From SIG622 sp045604705 (GTDB lineage: Bacteria; Bacillota; Clostridia; Oscillospirales; CAG-382), in contig JAZUOO010000068.1 of the NCBI GenBank assembly GCA_045604705.1, forward strand, positions 1 to 64,000: a DNA stretch of 64,000 nucleotides. Reading direction: 5' to 3'. The position numbers and the translations under genes are program-made. Positions 44,087 to 53,385 of this stretch are shown one piece after another (positions within the stretch are counted from its first letter, which is position 1; every line of letters begins with the position of its first letter). Under the pieces are notes generated by a model. The model was not told where the DNA came from, did not search any database, and saw nothing but the letters and a program-made list of their open reading frames with translations.

Positions 44087-44890
44087 ATGAACAGTAATGA
44101 GTTGCTTTTCCTTGGCACATGTGCAGCCGATTGGGCGTGTATCCCTGCCGACGACGTAAAATATGATACGGACAAAAAAATCAGGCGACTTTCTGCCGTA
44201 CTTTTAAACAGAAAATATCTGATTGACTGTGCTCCATTTTCATTTGAATTTGCGAAATTTCTCTGAGTGGATCTATCTCAAATTACGGATATATTTCTTA
44301 CACATTCACACTATGATCATCTTAACAGAGAATCACTTCTTGGTTTTATAAGAAACGCAGAAAAGAAAATAGTAGTCCATTGCGAGAAAGGTGTTATTGA
44401 ACATTTACCACTTACAAAGGATGAACTGTGTCTTATTGACATTAAGCCGTTTTCGGTATTTGATGATATAGAAGTCCAGGAACTAAGAGTAATGCCAATA
44501 ACCGCAAATCATCTTGTAGACCAATCCGATGAGGTACCGGTGCATTATCTTTTTGATATTAACGGCAAGAGTATTTTTTACGGTTGTGACGGCGGATGGC
44601 TTCCCGTTAAGAGCTGGAGATGCATTCTGAAAAAAAGACTTGATGCTGCGGTCTTTGACGGAACTGTCGGTGACGATTGCATAAACAGTAGTATAACAAG
44701 TCATAATTCGCTTGATGTAGTGAGAATAATGGTACGGTTTCTGCGTGCAAAAGGAACGATAGATGAGAACACTAAAGTAGTCATCAGTCATTTTGCAAGG
44801 ACAATGCATCCCGGTATTGAGGAATGTGAAGTACATCTTGCAAAGGATGATTTTATTGCGGCATACGATTCCATGAAGCTTTCGTTTTAA
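44087..44890 (+). pseudogene. MBL-fold metallo-hydrolase interrupted by an in-frame TGA
   Basis: From the ATG at 44087 the frame gives LFLGTCAADWACIPADD and KYLIDCAPFSFEFAKFL, then TGA at 44264-44266, then VDLSQITDIFLTHSHYDHLN with the HxHxDH metal motif, and runs to 44890 in the same frame. The whole would be 267 residues, a normal size for phosphoribosyl-phosphodiesterase-like MBL proteins. Replacing TGA by GGA restores a typical GVDLSQI segment, so a single G-to-T change is the simplest explanation. A GTG directly after the stop (44267) could restart translation but has no ribosome binding site. I see no bacterial SECIS-like hairpin. Confidence 0.65.
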
Positions 44891-44922
44891 CATGAAATTT
44901 CAGCAAAGAAAGGAATTATAAC

Positions 44923-45468
44923 ATGGTATACGTTTTTCTCGCAAACGGTTTTGAAGAGATTGAAGCTTTGACACAGGTTGATTATCTGAGACGTGCGGGT
45001 ATTGAGCTTTATACAGTCGGAATTAATGGAGATTGTATTTACGGTGCTCATAACATTCCGATAATATGCGATAAGATAATTGAAGATATTGATATAAAAG
45101 ACAAGAATATTGACATGGTGATACTCCCGGGTGGTCTCGGAGGAGTAGATGGTATTTTAAATTGCAAAAAGGCTCTTGATTTGGTCGACTACTGTATTGA
45201 AAATGACAAATATGTTGCGGCTATATGTGCTGCTCCCACGATACTTGCGAAAAAGGGGTATCTTCAGGGAAAACACGCAGTATGCTACCCCGCAATGCTT
45301 TATGAGCTTTCGGATTGTTCAAGTACAGCGGGCAGAGTCGCAATTGACGGAAAGTTTATTACTGCGGCTGCGGCAGGTGTATCTGAGGAATTTTCATTTA
45401 CGCTTATTGAGGTTCTTTGCGGCAGAGATGCGGCAGAGAAAGTTCGTGCGGCTATCGTTGCAAGATAA
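44923..45468 (+). CDS. DJ-1/PfpI-family protein
   Basis: 181 residues, complete. DJ-1/ThiJ fold: VFLANGFEEIEALTQVDYLR at the N-terminus, VILPGGLGGVDGILN and the nucleophile elbow VAAICAAPTILAKKG with the reactive Cys and the neighbouring Glu near position 15. Members act as deglycases or chaperones, with the role in this organism unknown. AGAAAGGA precedes the ATG. It is followed by 5-FTHF cyclo-ligase. Confidence 0.92.
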   Translation: MVYVFLANGFEEIEALTQVDYLRRAGIELYTVGINGDCIYGAHNIPIICDKIIEDIDIKDKNIDMVILPGGLGGVDGILNCKKALDLVDYCIENDKYVAAICAAPTILAKKGYLQGKHAVCYPAMLYELSDCSSTAGRVAIDGKFITAAAAGVSEEFSFTLIEVLCGRDAAEKVRAAIVAR

Positions 45469-45534
45469 CACACGTAAATAAAACATATATTGGCATTGCT
45501 GTATACTGTAATTACGGCAAACGGAGGAACAACT

Positions 45535-46116
45535 ATGGCAGAAATAAGAACAATAAAGAAAGAACTTCGTGAAAAATACGTTACGGAAAGAAAGAATATG
45601 CCGGTGGAGGTTCGCAAGGCACATGATTCCAAGATTCATGACAGGATTTGTGCTTCAATAACATACAGACATTCCACGGAAATTCTCCTTTACGCCTCAA
45701 TGGAAAGTGAGATTGATACATGGAAGCTCTTTGAAACTGCTGTAAAAGCAGGTAAAAAAGTTGCGTTTCCCAAAACATACGAGGATAATACAATGAAGTA
45801 TTATTATTGTAGTTCAAGAGAAGATCTTGAGCTTTGCGAAAACGGTATTTATGAACCAAAAGCAGGACTTCCCGAATATGTCCCCTCAACACAGGCCTTG
45901 TGCATTGTCCCCGCTGTCGTATTTGACAAAGAGGGCTATCGTATAGGTTACGGTAAGGGTTTTTATGACAGATTCCTTTCCACCTTCACAGGAGTTAAGG
46001 TAGGTCTTGTTTACAGCAATATGATACTTCCCAAGGTTCCCAGAGGTAGATTTGACAAGCATGTTGATATAATCATCAGCGAAAGAGGGGTTGTGGCAGT
46101 AAATGCAACCAGATGA
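45535..46116 (+). CDS. 5-formyltetrahydrofolate cyclo-ligase
   Basis: 193 residues from the ATG at 45535 behind GGAGG (the open frame upstream lies in the spacer). It converts 5-formyl-THF to 5,10-methenyl-THF with ATP, returning stored folate to the one-carbon pool. Seen: TIKKELREKYVTERKNMP, EIDTWKLFETAVKAGKKVAF, PAVVFDKEGYRIGYGKGFYD (the family signature) and KHVDIIISERGVVAVN. With FolT and ThyX it forms the folate theme of the window. Its end overlaps the next gene by 14 bp. Confidence 0.94.
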   Translation: MAEIRTIKKELREKYVTERKNMPVEVRKAHDSKIHDRICASITYRHSTEILLYASMESEIDTWKLFETAVKAGKKVAFPKTYEDNTMKYYYCSSREDLELCENGIYEPKAGLPEYVPSTQALCIVPAVVFDKEGYRIGYGKGFYDRFLSTFTGVKVGLVYSNMILPKVPRGRFDKHVDIIISERGVVAVNATR

Positions 46117-47203
46117 CAAACAAACACAGCTAAGAAAGACAGATCGGGAAGGTCTCTTAAAAGAAAACAGGAAATCTGCATCTTTTTCGCGAAGAAAAAA
46201 CGCACCTGTTCATGCTGAACAATCTGTAAAGTCTGCGCCGACAGTATATCCGAGAGAAAAAACGCCGACAATAATTCTTAAGAAATGTCACGGACCCGTG
46301 ATACTTATATGCATTGTTATGATTTTGTTTATTGCGGCACAAATACTTCTCAAGTCGCCTGCACTTAACAAACAGAATCCCTATATTGCCATTGTCGTGG
46401 TTCAATTTTTTGTTTTTATTCTGCCTTGTGCATTTGTTTCTGCTTTCGGGAATCATAAAATGAACAGCGGACTATTCTACTACAATCTGAAATTCTTTTC
46501 ACCGAGGATGCTTGGTTTTCTATTCTCTGCCCTCGCGGTGATGCTTTTTGGAAGCATGGTGATAAAATATCTCGGGTATCTTATTTTCGGTTCTGTGGGT
46601 ACTGCTACGGTTGTTTATGAGCATGACAATATGTTTGCTCTTATTGCGGCTACGGTACTTGTACCTGCTGTAACCGAGGAGATACTTTTCAGAGGTGTTG
46701 TTTTCACCGAATATGAAAAGAGAAATGTAGGAGCTTTTGGGGCGATTATAGGCAGCTCGGTGCTCTTTGCGTTCATACATTTTGATATGGGTAATTTTAT
46801 TTCCTATCTGTTTGCGGGAGTGATTCTTGCCGTTGTCATTCATGTTACCCGTTCGCTTATTGCACCGATCCTGATACATCTGTTAAATAACACAATTTGC
46901 CTGTTTACGGATACATTTCTGAAAAGAGTTTCAAAAGAGAGTATAAGTACCTTTTTTGTCTTATTCCTTCTCACGGTTATATTTCTTGTCTCTCTTTTTA
47001 TTTTTATTGAGAGTCTTGAGTGGATATGTTCAACAAAAGCTAATAGAAAAACAGGTAAGGATTCTTTCAGTGAGCAGAACGATAACTTAAGACTTGTGCC
47101 TAAAAATACAAAATTATCGAGAATATTTTCAAGCGTTTTTCTTACACCTGCATTTATTGTCGTAATAATTCTTTATATTATAAATTTGGTAGCTTTTAAT
47201 TAA
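46103..47203 (+). CDS. CPBP-family intramembrane glutamic endopeptidase
   Basis: 366 residues. Abi/CAAX-protease-and-bacteriocin-processing fold: the catalytic EE in TEEILFRGVVFTEYEKRN (about residue 194), IGSSVLFAFIHFDMGNF with the His, and IAPILIHLLNNTI. About eight membrane segments follow a basic, disordered N-terminus of about 60 residues. The ATG at 46103 is inside the previous gene behind GAGAGGGG. The substrate is unknown. It stands 18 bp before mltG. Confidence 0.85.
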   Translation: MQPDDKQTQLRKTDREGLLKENRKSASFSRRKNAPVHAEQSVKSAPTVYPREKTPTIILKKCHGPVILICIVMILFIAAQILLKSPALNKQNPYIAIVVVQFFVFILPCAFVSAFGNHKMNSGLFYYNLKFFSPRMLGFLFSALAVMLFGSMVIKYLGYLIFGSVGTATVVYEHDNMFALIAATVLVPAVTEEILFRGVVFTEYEKRNVGAFGAIIGSSVLFAFIHFDMGNFISYLFAGVILAVVIHVTRSLIAPILIHLLNNTICLFTDTFLKRVSKESISTFFVLFLLTVIFLVSLFIFIESLEWICSTKANRKTGKDSFSEQNDNLRLVPKNTKLSRIFSSVFLTPAFIVVIILYIINLVAFN

Positions 47204-47221
47204 ATCGAAGGAGGTGGACAA

Positions 47222-50047
47222 ATGAATTCAAAGGATAAGATTTCAATCGGATTCGACGAGCTTCGGAACAGTGTCAATAAAGAGCTTTACGGACGCAGTA
47301 ATTCATCTGAGTCCGATCCCTTACAAATTAATAATACAAAACCCGCTTCCGACGAAATTTCCGATGTAAATTCATTTAACGATAAAACTGTTAAGACTTC
47401 CGACGGAACAAGGGTTTTTAATACCACAAAATACGATACGGCAGCTATTCATGCGTCAAATGTAGGCACTGCACCCGGAATGCTGTCTAATGGCAGTTAT
47501 AAAAAGGTTGTTTCTAATCAGAATATACCCAATATAGATGTAACAGACAACGCTGTTTCATCATCAAATCCCACTTGGACAAAGACAAATGATGATAGTG
47601 GTGCAAATAGTGCGGCGCCGGTTACGAATAGCAATACTACAAGAGTTACATCAAATAATGGTGTAAATAAAGTTGGTTCCTTTTCGAACCAAAACGCCGG
47701 AAGCGTTGTTCCTAACAACGGTATGAACAGGACTGCCCCGACTGCTAATCCAAATGCAGTGGGTAATAATCCGAATAATGGCGGTGCTCGTGGCGGTGCT
47801 GCTTTTGTTCCTACACCTAATAATATTACGAGAGTTATGCCTCGAACATCGGTGGCAAAAGGCAGTGCTCAGAATAACAGTACAACAAGAATTATGCCCG
47901 GGGTTTCTCCATTCGTTAACAAAAGTTCCGGATATAATACCAATGATACAACCATAACGCAGAGACAGCCGAATTTTAACAGCTCGGCAACTTCGGACAC
48001 CAAGAAGATTACTTACAATGTGCGTACTTCTGCGGATAATGATAGTAACAGAAGGACTGTTCTCATGGGAAGTGTCCCCGCAGGTGCTACATGTGTTTCA
48101 CGCAGTAGGGTTTCCGATAAAAAGACTACAATTATGCCCACAATTCGCCCCGGATCGGCAAGTGCGAAACCCACAGGAGCTGATGCAGTCTCAAAAAAGA
48201 AAAAAAGACGTAAGAATAAAGGCAATCCTTTGGCTGGCGTTATTAAATTTGTTCTTTATGTTTCTTTTGTCATTGTAACTTCCATTTTCCTTGCAAAATA
48301 CTTTATAGGCGTCGGAAATGATATATTCGCTTTCATCAAGGACACTTATAATTTCACGGATACGGTATATTCGGTCAAGGGAGAAGCCACTAATTCTTTC
48401 AAGATCACCGATACCAAGCTGAGCGGAGATAAATTTGAATTTTCATATGCATTTAAAAATCCGTTGACCGAGGAAGAAAAGAATACACTTGACGCTACTG
48501 TTATCGTGATCAGCGCAAAGGATAATTCCGTGATTCATAATTACGGTAAGTTCTATGAGAATGTTTCGGAAGGAAAACCCATATCTGTTGACCTTTCAAA
48601 CGCAAAAATGACGGATGGTGAATATCTGCTTCGTCTTACGGTAAATACCGGTAACAGTGTTTCATATATAACCGAATTTACGTTCAGCAAAAAATTCGTA
48701 GATATAACGATAAAAGATGAGGCTTCCACAGGTGAGGTCGCAAGACTTCTTGAAGAAAACGGTGTAATAGATCATCCGACGGCATTCAAGCTTTACGCTA
48801 ATCTGAAAAAAGACGGCAAAGCGAAGTATATTGCCGGCTCACATCAGCTATACCTCGGTATGGACTACGATGAGATTATATCGGCAATTTCTCCGAAAGC
48901 ATATACGAGAAGTATTGTTAAGCTCACTTTCCCCGAGGGTGCAACAGTTGACGATATTATAAACAGACTGATTAATGGTGGAGTGCAAAACTCAAAACAG
49001 GATTATATTGAAGCCTTGAAAAAGTACGATGTATATGACTATCGCTTTGTTGACCTTTTGAAAGAACAGGGACTCAGGGACGGACGAGTATATTCTCTTG
49101 AAGGATACTTGTTCCCCGACACATATGAGTTCTACACAGATTCTTCACCGGAAGCTGTTATTGACAAATTCCTTGCCAACTTTGATGCAAAGTTCGATGA
49201 GTCTTTCTATGATGAAGCAGAAAGACTCGGATTGACAGTCGATGAAATAATCACAATTGCTTCACTTGTTGAAACTGAAGCAGGAAATTCCGATGATAAA
49301 GGTAATATTGCATCGGTATTCCACAACAGACTCAATAATGCTGCACTATTCCGCTATCTTGAATCGGATGCAACAACGGACTATGCTTCATATAATCTAA
49401 AATCAAATCTTAAGCTTACAGAATATAAGTGTCGTAAATGCGGTGAAAAAGCTACAAAATTTGCCACAAAATGCAGTAACTGCGGTAATTCCAATTCTTA
49501 CGATGATTACAAGTGTGCAAGCTTCAGTGTGGATCTCTCCGCTTATAATCTGATAGATGCCGATTACTATATAAACTTCAATATGAGAACGGACACAACC
49601 CGATCGGTAGTATTGGTTCATATTAACAAGAAAACTGTCGGCGAAAAAGAGGTATACAGTATAACTTCGCAAACCACCTCCGACACACCCGCAAACGGTG
49701 ATCTTAAGATTACCATTGCAAATGTTAATATTGATGCAGACAATATTCTCACCTGTGAGTTTAAATTGGAGCATAGCTTTGATTCCGAAACATTTATCAA
49801 GTTCCCGATGAAGCTTAATCTTTTCAGAACAGCTTACAACACCTATCTTACCGAAGGCATTATGCCAAGTGCTGTTGCAAATCCCGGATATGAATCCATT
49901 ATTGCGGCACTCTATCCCAATTCTACAAATTATTACTTCTTTGTCGCGGATAGCAGCGGTGATTCTCACTTCTCGACAACCAACGATGAGCACAATGCAA
50001 AAATTGCCCAGCTGGAAAAAGTCGGTAAGGCGGTTTCAGCCAATTAA
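47222..50047 (+). CDS. mltG: MltG endolytic transglycosylase with inserted zinc ribbon and long N-terminal extension
   Basis: 941 residues, more than twice the normal size. MltG cleaves nascent glycan strands outside the membrane to end their growth. Residues 1-325 are a disordered cytoplasmic Asn/Thr/Ser-rich region with repeated T-R/T-V/I-M-P (about 203, 221, 302). A Lys/Arg run and a membrane helix (about 338-362) follow, then a novel-looking beta-rich segment, a LysM-like part and the YceG core: SLEGYLFPDTYEFYTDSSPE, IASLVETEAGN with putative catalytic Glu684, and VFHNRLNN. Between DATTDYA (about 715) and YNTYLTEGIMPSAVANPG (872), normally almost contiguous, about 150 residues are inserted. 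They contain Cys737-x2-Cys740 and Cys751-x2-Cys754 and a beta-rich domain. GAAGGAGG precedes the ATG. Confidence 0.92.
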   Translation: MNSKDKISIGFDELRNSVNKELYGRSNSSESDPLQINNTKPASDEISDVNSFNDKTVKTSDGTRVFNTTKYDTAAIHASNVGTAPGMLSNGSYKKVVSNQNIPNIDVTDNAVSSSNPTWTKTNDDSGANSAAPVTNSNTTRVTSNNGVNKVGSFSNQNAGSVVPNNGMNRTAPTANPNAVGNNPNNGGARGGAAFVPTPNNITRVMPRTSVAKGSAQNNSTTRIMPGVSPFVNKSSGYNTNDTTITQRQPNFNSSATSDTKKITYNVRTSADNDSNRRTVLMGSVPAGATCVSRSRVSDKKTTIMPTIRPGSASAKPTGADAVSKKKKRRKNKGNPLAGVIKFVLYVSFVIVTSIFLAKYFIGVGNDIFAFIKDTYNFTDTVYSVKGEATNSFKITDTKLSGDKFEFSYAFKNPLTEEEKNTLDATVIVISAKDNSVIHNYGKFYENVSEGKPISVDLSNAKMTDGEYLLRLTVNTGNSVSYITEFTFSKKFVDITIKDEASTGEVARLLEENGVIDHPTAFKLYANLKKDGKAKYIAGSHQLYLGMDYDEIISAISPKAYTRSIVKLTFPEGATVDDIINRLINGGVQNSKQDYIEALKKYDVYDYRFVDLLKEQGLRDGRVYSLEGYLFPDTYEFYTDSSPEAVIDKFLANFDAKFDESFYDEAERLGLTVDEIITIASLVETEAGNSDDKGNIASVFHNRLNNAALFRYLESDATTDYASYNLKSNLKLTEYKCRKCGEKATKFATKCSNCGNSNSYDDYKCASFSVDLSAYNLIDADYYINFNMRTDTTRSVVLVHINKKTVGEKEVYSITSQTTSDTPANGDLKITIANVNIDADNILTCEFKLEHSFDSETFIKFPMKLNLFRTAYNTYLTEGIMPSAVANPGYESIIAALYPNSTNYYFFVADSSGDSHFSTTNDEHNAKIAQLEKVGKAVSAN

Positions 50048-50054
50048 GAAAAGT

Positions 50055-50088
50055 CCCGACCGTGCATATCAGTACGGTCGGGTTAATT
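50055..50088 (+). terminator. Terminator of mltG
   Basis: A perfect 9-bp stem (CCCGACCGT at 50055-50063, ACGGTCGGG at 50074-50082) followed by TTAATTT. Confidence 0.8.
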
Positions 50089-50169
50089 TAAGACGACAAA
50101 ATTATTCCATAAAATCAGGGTAGAAGTTTTGAATCTTTCCTTTTACTCTGTTATATTGAAAGGATTATT

Positions 50170-51417
50170 ATGAACATGAAGCGTCCCGAAATTCTTGCCC
50201 CCAGCGGCAACTTTGAAAAAATGAAATTCGCCATTCTCTACGGTGCAGATGCAGTTTATCTTGCAGGTGAACAGTTTGGCATGAGAACCGCTTCGGACAA
50301 TTTTACAAGAGATGAACTGAAGACGGCTGTCGAATATGCTCACCAAAGAGGCGTAAAGGTATATGTAACGGTAAATATCCTCCCCCACCCGACAGAGCAA
50401 AAACGTATTCCCGAATATCTTGAATATCTCGAAAGCATCAAACCGGATGCGCTTATCATATCGGATCTCGGGGTTTTCTCCATGGCAAAAAAATATGCTC
50501 CAAGTATTCAGCTTCACGTTTCCACACAGGCAAGCACGGTAAATGCGGAAGCTTGTAAGATGTGGCACTCGTTGGGAGCGTCAAGGATTGTACTTGCTCG
50601 GGAACTGAGTCTTGCGGAAATATGTGATATAAGAAATAACATTCCTCCCGATCTTGAACTTGAAGCGTTTGTTCATGGGGCGATGTGTGTTTCATATTCG
50701 GGGAGATGTCTGTTATCAAATTTCTTTACCTGCAGAGATGCAAATAGAGGAAATTGTGCGCAACCCTGTAGATGGGAATATAATGTCAAAGAGATTCGTG
50801 CCTGCATTTCTGAGGTTAAGCGTCCGGAGGATGTTATAGAGGTCATCCAGGATGAGGGCGGTACATATCTTTTCAGTTCAAAGGATATGTGTATGATTGA
50901 GCATATTAGAGAGCTGTGTGAGGCGGGAATTGACAGTCTAAAAATCGAGGGCAGAGTCAAGAGTGCTTATTATACGGCTGTTACAGCAAATGCTTATAAA
51001 CGTGAGGTCAATTCCTATTTTAAATCGCCTGAAAATTACCGCATGGATCCTGAATCCCTTGAAATGCTTGAAAGTGTAAGCCACAGACGTTACGGTACAG
51101 GTTACTATTTTGATACACCGATTGAAAATGCACAGATTGCCGAGGAGGGCGGTTATGTGCGTGAAAAGTCATTCCTTGCGACTGTTGAAAGCTATGATGC
51201 AAAAACGGGCAGATGTACGCTTCTTCAGCGAAATAAGACTGTTGAGGGTGAAAAAGTGCGTGTACTCTCCCCTTTTAAAGCTTCAAGGGAGCTTCTCCTT
51301 GAAGATATGCGTGATGAAAAAGGTAATCCCATTCCATCCTCGCCACATCCTAAGATGTTGTATTCTGTGAAAGCACCCTTTGAGGTACATGAGGGAGATA
51401 TACTCTGCGGACTGTGA
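50170..51417 (+). CDS. U32-family peptidase (tRNA/rRNA hydroxylation type)
   Basis: 415 residues. The N-terminal RPEILAPSGNFEKMKFAILY and ADAVYLAGEQFGMRTASDNF are typical of U32 proteins, and EAFVHGAMCVSYSGRCLLSN with the FTCRDANRGNCAQPCRW Cys cluster matches the TrhP/RlhA group, which hydroxylates tRNA or 23S rRNA using an iron-sulfur site with prephenate. YegQ-like C-terminus. ATG at 50170 (another at 50176) behind GAAAGGA. A DUF1294 gene follows 1 bp after. Confidence 0.9.
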   Translation: MNMKRPEILAPSGNFEKMKFAILYGADAVYLAGEQFGMRTASDNFTRDELKTAVEYAHQRGVKVYVTVNILPHPTEQKRIPEYLEYLESIKPDALIISDLGVFSMAKKYAPSIQLHVSTQASTVNAEACKMWHSLGASRIVLARELSLAEICDIRNNIPPDLELEAFVHGAMCVSYSGRCLLSNFFTCRDANRGNCAQPCRWEYNVKEIRACISEVKRPEDVIEVIQDEGGTYLFSSKDMCMIEHIRELCEAGIDSLKIEGRVKSAYYTAVTANAYKREVNSYFKSPENYRMDPESLEMLESVSHRRYGTGYYFDTPIENAQIAEEGGYVREKSFLATVESYDAKTGRCTLLQRNKTVEGEKVRVLSPFKASRELLLEDMRDEKGNPIPSSPHPKMLYSVKAPFEVHEGDILCGL

Positions 51418-51418
51418 C

Positions 51419-51676
51419 ATGGAAAGTTTTTTAAATTTTTTATTTGATATAAAGTATATATTTTTGATATATATTTTAGTCGTAAATATACTAGCTTTTA
51501 TTTTATGCGGAATTGACAAAAAATTTGCTGAAAACAGACTGCCAAGGGTCAGAGAACGGACTTTTTATTTTCTGTCATTTATTGGCGGTGCAGCATTGAT
51601 GTTGCTCGGAATGTGCATTTTAAACATAAAATTAAAAAAAGCGGTTTTGTTATTCTTATACCTTGTTTTATTTTGA
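51419..51676 (+). CDS. DUF1294-family small membrane protein
   Basis: 85 residues; two or three membrane helices (YIFLIYILVVNILAFILC at the start, LSFIGGAALMLLGMCIL in the middle). The GIDKKFAENRLPRVRERTFY segment between helices is the conserved basic loop of DUF1294 proteins, whose function is unknown. The ATG at 51419 lies 1 bp after the U32 stop with no close Shine-Dalgarno (GAGGGAG lies 22 bp upstream), so the start is uncertain and coupling to the previous gene is likely. Confidence 0.75.
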   Translation: MESFLNFLFDIKYIFLIYILVVNILAFILCGIDKKFAENRLPRVRERTFYFLSFIGGAALMLLGMCILNIKLKKAVLLFLYLVLF

Positions 51677-51757
51677 TACATCTCATTATTCTTCTCCTGC
51701 TTGAAATTAGATTTGATTTTTTATCAGTTAATATTTTAAAAAATTTTATTTGCCCCC

Positions 51758-51786
51758 TTGACAAATCATTCAACATATGATATAAT
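51758..51786 (+). promoter_or_regulatory. Consensus sigma-A promoter of tRNA-Glu
   Basis: TTGACA (51758-51763), 17-bp spacer, TATAAT (51781-51786), 18 bp upstream of the tRNA. Confidence 0.92.
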
Positions 51787-51804
51787 ACTCGTTGTTGAGT
51801 GAAT

Positions 51805-51879
51805 GGCCCGTTGGTCAAGCGGCTAAGACATCGCCCTCTCACGGCGAAAACATGGGTTCGATTCCCGTACGGGTCACCA
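51805..51879 (+). tRNA. tRNA-Glu (CTC)
   Basis: 75 nt with encoded CCA. The acceptor GGCCCGT pairs with ACGGGTC, the anticodon loop is CTCTCAC (CTC, reading GAG), and the T-loop is TTCGATT. Monocistronic, with a good promoter and a hairpin terminator at 51961. Confidence 0.96.
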
Positions 51880-51960
51880 AACAAGAGTCAGACGAACACC
51901 AAACCATACAATATATTTGATTGAATGGTTAATAGTGTTAAACCTTGAACTCGAATAAAG

Positions 51961-51993
51961 AAGAGAGCTACCGATTGCGGTGGCTCTTATTTG
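51961..51993 (+). terminator. Terminator downstream of tRNA-Glu
   Basis: Imperfect stem (AAGAGAGCTACCG with CGGTGGCTCTT) followed by ATTTGTT. The rest of 51994-52174 shows no gene I can support. Confidence 0.6.
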
Positions 51994-52174
51994 TTACCCT
52001 TGCTTTATTGTATGTTCCTGAATAATATCCTGCTTCTCTCGGTTTCAACAAATTCTATGAGGTTACAGCTCAGACACATGAATGTCCTTAGTGATTACGT
52101 CACTTTATTCCACACAAGGTACTACAGATTTATTTTAAGTTATTTTAACTCAAAATCATTGAAATGTTACTGTT

Positions 52175-52199
52175 AAAAAAAAGCGGTTGTTACACCGCT
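52175..52199 (-). terminator. Terminator of the arg operon
   Basis: On the minus strand a hairpin AGCGG/CCGCT (arms 52182-52186 and 52195-52199) runs into eight T (52175-52182). Confidence 0.85.
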
Positions 52200-52206
52200 A
52201 AAATTT

Positions 52207-53373
52207 TTATTCCGCACAAGTTTCTTTTATGATATTGACTGCTCTTACAAGTAATTCGAAAGGAATGTTGAGCGCCGGGAGAAGTCTTACTTTTGTTTTT
52301 GCAGTAAGACAAAGGACACCCTTTCTCATACACTTTTTTACAATTTCAGTTGCGGGTTTTTCTGTCTCGATACCAATCATAAGTCCCATTCCTGAAATTC
52401 CCTTTACGCCCTTTGCGTCTTTAAGGGCTTCGAAAATATAGTCACTTTTCTTTTTTACATCTGCAAGAAATGTGTCGTTGATCCTTTCGAGAATATTGAC
52501 AGCACCGGCACAGCACACGGGATTTCCACCGAAAGTTGAACCGTGATCCCCGAATCCTAAGACATTTTCAACCTTTTCTCCGAGCATACAAGCACCGAGA
52601 GGAAGTCCTCCACCTAATCCTTTGGCAGTGGTAACGATGTCAGGTTTTACACCGTAATTCATATATGCATAGAGCTCACCTGTTCTTCCGTTACCTGTTT
52701 GTACTTCGTCAACTATAAAGATGATGTCTTCTTTCTCACATATTTCGCCTATTGCCTTTACAAACTCAGGATTCTGTGGATTTACGCCACCTTCGCCCTG
52801 AATACATTCTATCATTATAGCGGCAATTTTGTTCTCCTTAACGAGCTTTCTAAGGTTTTCAATATCTCCTGCGGGAGTGTGGATGAATCCGGGTGTCAAG
52901 GGCTGAAAAAGTTCGTGATAATGCTCCTGACCTGTTGCGGCGAGAGTTGTCAATGTTCTGCCGTGGAAGCTGTTTTCGAGGGTGATTATTGTGTAAGTGT
53001 CCGCCCCTTTTTTTTCTGCGGCATACTTTCTTGCTGCCTTTATTGCACATTCATTTGCTTCCGCCCCTGAGTTTGAAAAGAATACCTTTTTTAGTCCTGT
53101 TCTCTCGCAGAGCATCCTTGCAAGTACAGCACACGGTTCCGTATAGTAGAGATTGGATGTATGCTGAAGCTTTGTAAGCTGGTCTGTCACTGCCTTTACC
53201 CACTCATCATCTGCGATACCGAAGCTTGTTACCGCAATCCCTGAGCCCAGGTCAATATATTCATTTCCTTCGGTGTCAATTACCATTGAACCTTTACCGG
53301 AGACTATTCCCACAGGAAAACGAGCATACGTTCCGGCAACGTATTTCTTATCTGTTTCTGTTATAAAACTCAT
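52207..53373 (-). CDS. argD: Acetylornithine aminotransferase
   Basis: 388 residues. PLP enzyme converting N-acetylglutamate semialdehyde to N-acetylornithine. Class III signatures are DLGSGIAVTSFG, FFSNSGAEANECAIKAARKY, FHGRTLTTLAATGQ, FIVDEVQTGNGRTG and VTTAKGLGGGLPLGACM (the PLP Lys). Last gene of argCJBD; AAAGGA precedes the ATG at 53373, 12 bp after argB. Confidence 0.97.
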   Translation of the reverse strand: MSFITETDKKYVAGTYARFPVGIVSGKGSMVIDTEGNEYIDLGSGIAVTSFGIADDEWVKAVTDQLTKLQHTSNLYYTEPCAVLARMLCERTGLKKVFFSNSGAEANECAIKAARKYAAEKKGADTYTIITLENSFHGRTLTTLAATGQEHYHELFQPLTPGFIHTPAGDIENLRKLVKENKIAAIMIECIQGEGGVNPQNPEFVKAIGEICEKEDIIFIVDEVQTGNGRTGELYAYMNYGVKPDIVTTAKGLGGGLPLGACMLGEKVENVLGFGDHGSTFGGNPVCCAGAVNILERINDTFLADVKKKSDYIFEALKDAKGVKGISGMGLMIGIETEKPATEIVKKCMRKGVLCLTAKTKVRLLPALNIPFELLVRAVNIIKETCAE

Positions 53374-53385
53374 TATATTTTCCTT

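Noticed and set aside
44264..44266. Selenocysteine recoding of the in-frame TGA
   Set aside because: Restoring Gly gives a normal family sequence, the position is not a known redox site of MBL proteins, and no SECIS-like hairpin is visible just downstream.
51991..52176. A 61-residue ORF after tRNA-Glu
   Set aside because: No ribosome binding site, composition typical of AT-rich non-coding DNA, and it begins in the T-run of a terminator.
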